A stretch of 61,872 bases of DNA, taken from assembly GCA_030602265.1 (NCBI GenBank), contig JAUWAB010000019.1:1-61872 (forward strand), in the 5' to 3' direction. A model generated the notes under the pieces. The model searched no databases. It was not told the origin of the DNA and saw only the letters and a list, made by a program, of their open reading frames with translations. Within the stretch, counting starts at the first letter, position 1; each line of letters begins with the position of its first letter. Made by a program: the position numbers and the translations under genes. The stretch is from Prolixibacteraceae bacterium. Lineage in GTDB: Bacteria; Bacteroidota; Bacteroidia; Bacteroidales; Prolixibacteraceae. This document shows, piece after piece, positions 61,027 through 61,872 of this stretch.

Positions 61027-61401
61027 TTAGAAAAGCCATTTCCAGCGGTAATCTTTTACCAGGAAATGGAAGAACAGGATTCCAAGAATGGCCCCTGAGA
61101 CATTAGCCAGTTCATCTTCCCAGCTACCCGATCGCCTGATGGCTAATGTGGCCTGGAAATATTCCATCAGGGAGCCGATGACCAGGCAAATCAGGATGAT
61201 CCAAAGATAGGACCATTTCAACCGGTATTGTCCCATGGGTTTCACCAGAAGTACCGCTAATCCGAAGTACATGGCCGCATGAACCAGCTTGTCGAAGTGT
61301 GGAAATACCGGTATTCCCGGCAATTTGTTTCCGGGAATCAGGCTAAGTACCAGAATGACGGCCAGCCAGACGGCGGGTTTCCAGAATCGCAATAATTTCA
61401 C
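61027..61401 (-). CDS. VanZ-like membrane protein
   Basis: About 125 residues from a possible GTG start (61399-61401) giving MKLLRFWKPAVWLAVILVLSLIPG. The first ATG, at 61425, lies inside the interspersed repeat and would add MFKLKYIQV, the same residues that the longest frame of the M28 gene acquires from its repeat copy. VanZ-family features: LSLIPGNKLP, FPHFDKLVHAAMYFGLAVLL, IGSLMEYFQATLAIRRSGSWEDELANVSGAILGILFF, with four helices. VanZ itself is linked to teicoplanin resistance; the general role of the family is unknown. Confidence 0.8.
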   Translation of the reverse strand: MKLLRFWKPAVWLAVILVLSLIPGNKLPGIPVFPHFDKLVHAAMYFGLAVLLVKPMGQYRLKWSYLWIILICLVIGSLMEYFQATLAIRRSGSWEDELANVSGAILGILFFHFLVKDYRWKWLF

Positions 61402-61620
61402 TTGAATATATTTTAGTTTAAACATTCATATACAATACGTTGTCATCATGCTCCAAATCCCGGAGGGATTACAGATGGGTAGCCTGTATGCTGCGGGCGA
61501 ACATGCGATCCCGGCTGGGATCGAATTCATTTTTTGATACCTCTGTACTACCCATATTTCACCCCTACGGGGCTCTTGCCGTGCATTCAACGTGGGCTTT
61601 TTAATCCATCCCTCGTCTGC
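61394..61620. repeat. Interspersed structured repeat, copy C
   Basis: Fullest copy. Conserved end (complement of AATATATTCAAGTGAAAT), hairpin AATCCC-GGA-GGGATT, outer stem ATGGGTAG/CTACCCAT, inner hairpin CGATCCC-GGCT-GGGATCG, CCCC-TAC-GGGG hairpin, and the GGGGCTCTTGCCG tail shared with copy A. Short reading frames through it are spurious. Confidence 0.85.
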
Positions 61621-61872
61621 TGTGCCGCAATCACTTATATTCATGTCCTTTTGTCACTTTTCCTTTAAAATCAGAACTCCTTAGTGGTGAGGCTTTCATC
61701 TGTATAAATTGTTTTTGTTTTTTAATGGTCACATGGCCCCGATAGCTATCGGGGTTCCATGCTGAAAGTTATTCCTGCCCGTCCGGTCAGGCGGGCATAA
61801 CGGTTTGTGTTTCTGCAATCATGGAAATTTCATCAGGCAAAGGTAATATTTTGTTTATTTGCCAGTTTATTC
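61621..61872. repeat. Terminal intergenic region with two palindromes
   Basis: CCCCGATAGCTATCGGGG at 61737-61754 is an 18-bp perfect palindrome, and a near-palindrome starting TGCCCGTCCGG and ending AGGCGGGCA is at 61776-61797. Both are of the REP type. No gene is seen before the window ends. Confidence 0.6.

Overview
The window looks like chromosome from a Bacteroidota (Bacteroidales-like) bacterium of roughly 50 % GC. Supporting signs are the fused ResB/CcsA cytochrome c maturation protein, DUF4831, DUF4914 and DUF5522 proteins, RibBA, type B L31, LptF/G-type permease, carboxypeptidase-regulatory/beta-barrel outer-membrane proteins, lipoproteins with short SCQKE-type lipoboxes, and promoters of the TTTG-N19-TAnnTTTG type. 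No tools were run; family calls rest on motifs read by eye. Layout: 0-10 kb holds a giant alpha-2-macroglobulin (+), then a leftward run of methyltransferase, an outer-membrane-protein N-terminal remnant, a YbgC-type thioesterase and an M28 lipoprotein peptidase, with two copies of a structured interspersed repeat. 10-28 kb is mostly rightward: ccsBA behind an FNR/DNR-like site, acyl-CoA ligase, a GH9 glycosidase, then (leftward) a beta-barrel protein with a membrane LytTR regulator, then nnr, DUF4831, an MFS transporter and pepD. 27.6-45 kb has a XRE-cupin regulator with DUF4914 sharing a repeated operator, then tsaC/sua5, cutC, miaA, a serine hydrolase, an acetyltransferase-like protein, rpmE2 and lon, followed by a leftward block of envelope and riboflavin genes (lptF-like, GT4, GT2, ribBA, DUF5522) and a DUF302/HMA pair. 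45.7-52.5 kb is an accessory stretch: a tRNA-Met with an odd T-loop, REP palindromes, a REP-associated transposase carrying an in-frame 42-bp minisatellite, a duplicated pair of surface lipoproteins, a Rof-like protein and an archaemetzincin. 52.5-60.8 kb is the most unusual part. It is one leftward cluster: a substrate-binding-like protein fused through a membrane helix to a GcvH-like domain, a Tat-exported four-cluster ferredoxin (HybA-like), a HybB/NrfD membrane protein, a second membrane-anchored GcvH-like protein, a sensor kinase with CxxCH-type motifs in its periplasmic domain, and an NtrC-type sigma-54 activator. Upstream of the first gene lie a near-consensus -24/-12 promoter and three TGTT-N9-AACA dyads at enhancer distance. 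No hydrogenase, molybdoenzyme, glycine-cleavage or phosphate-transport partner is present. The simplest reading is a regulated membrane electron-transfer complex with cytoplasmic lipoyl-like domains, which I do not recognise as a characterised system. A second theme is repeats: four intergenic arrays of 7-bp units with unrelated sequences, several palindrome families, and the three-copy interspersed repeat whose hairpins show compensatory base changes.
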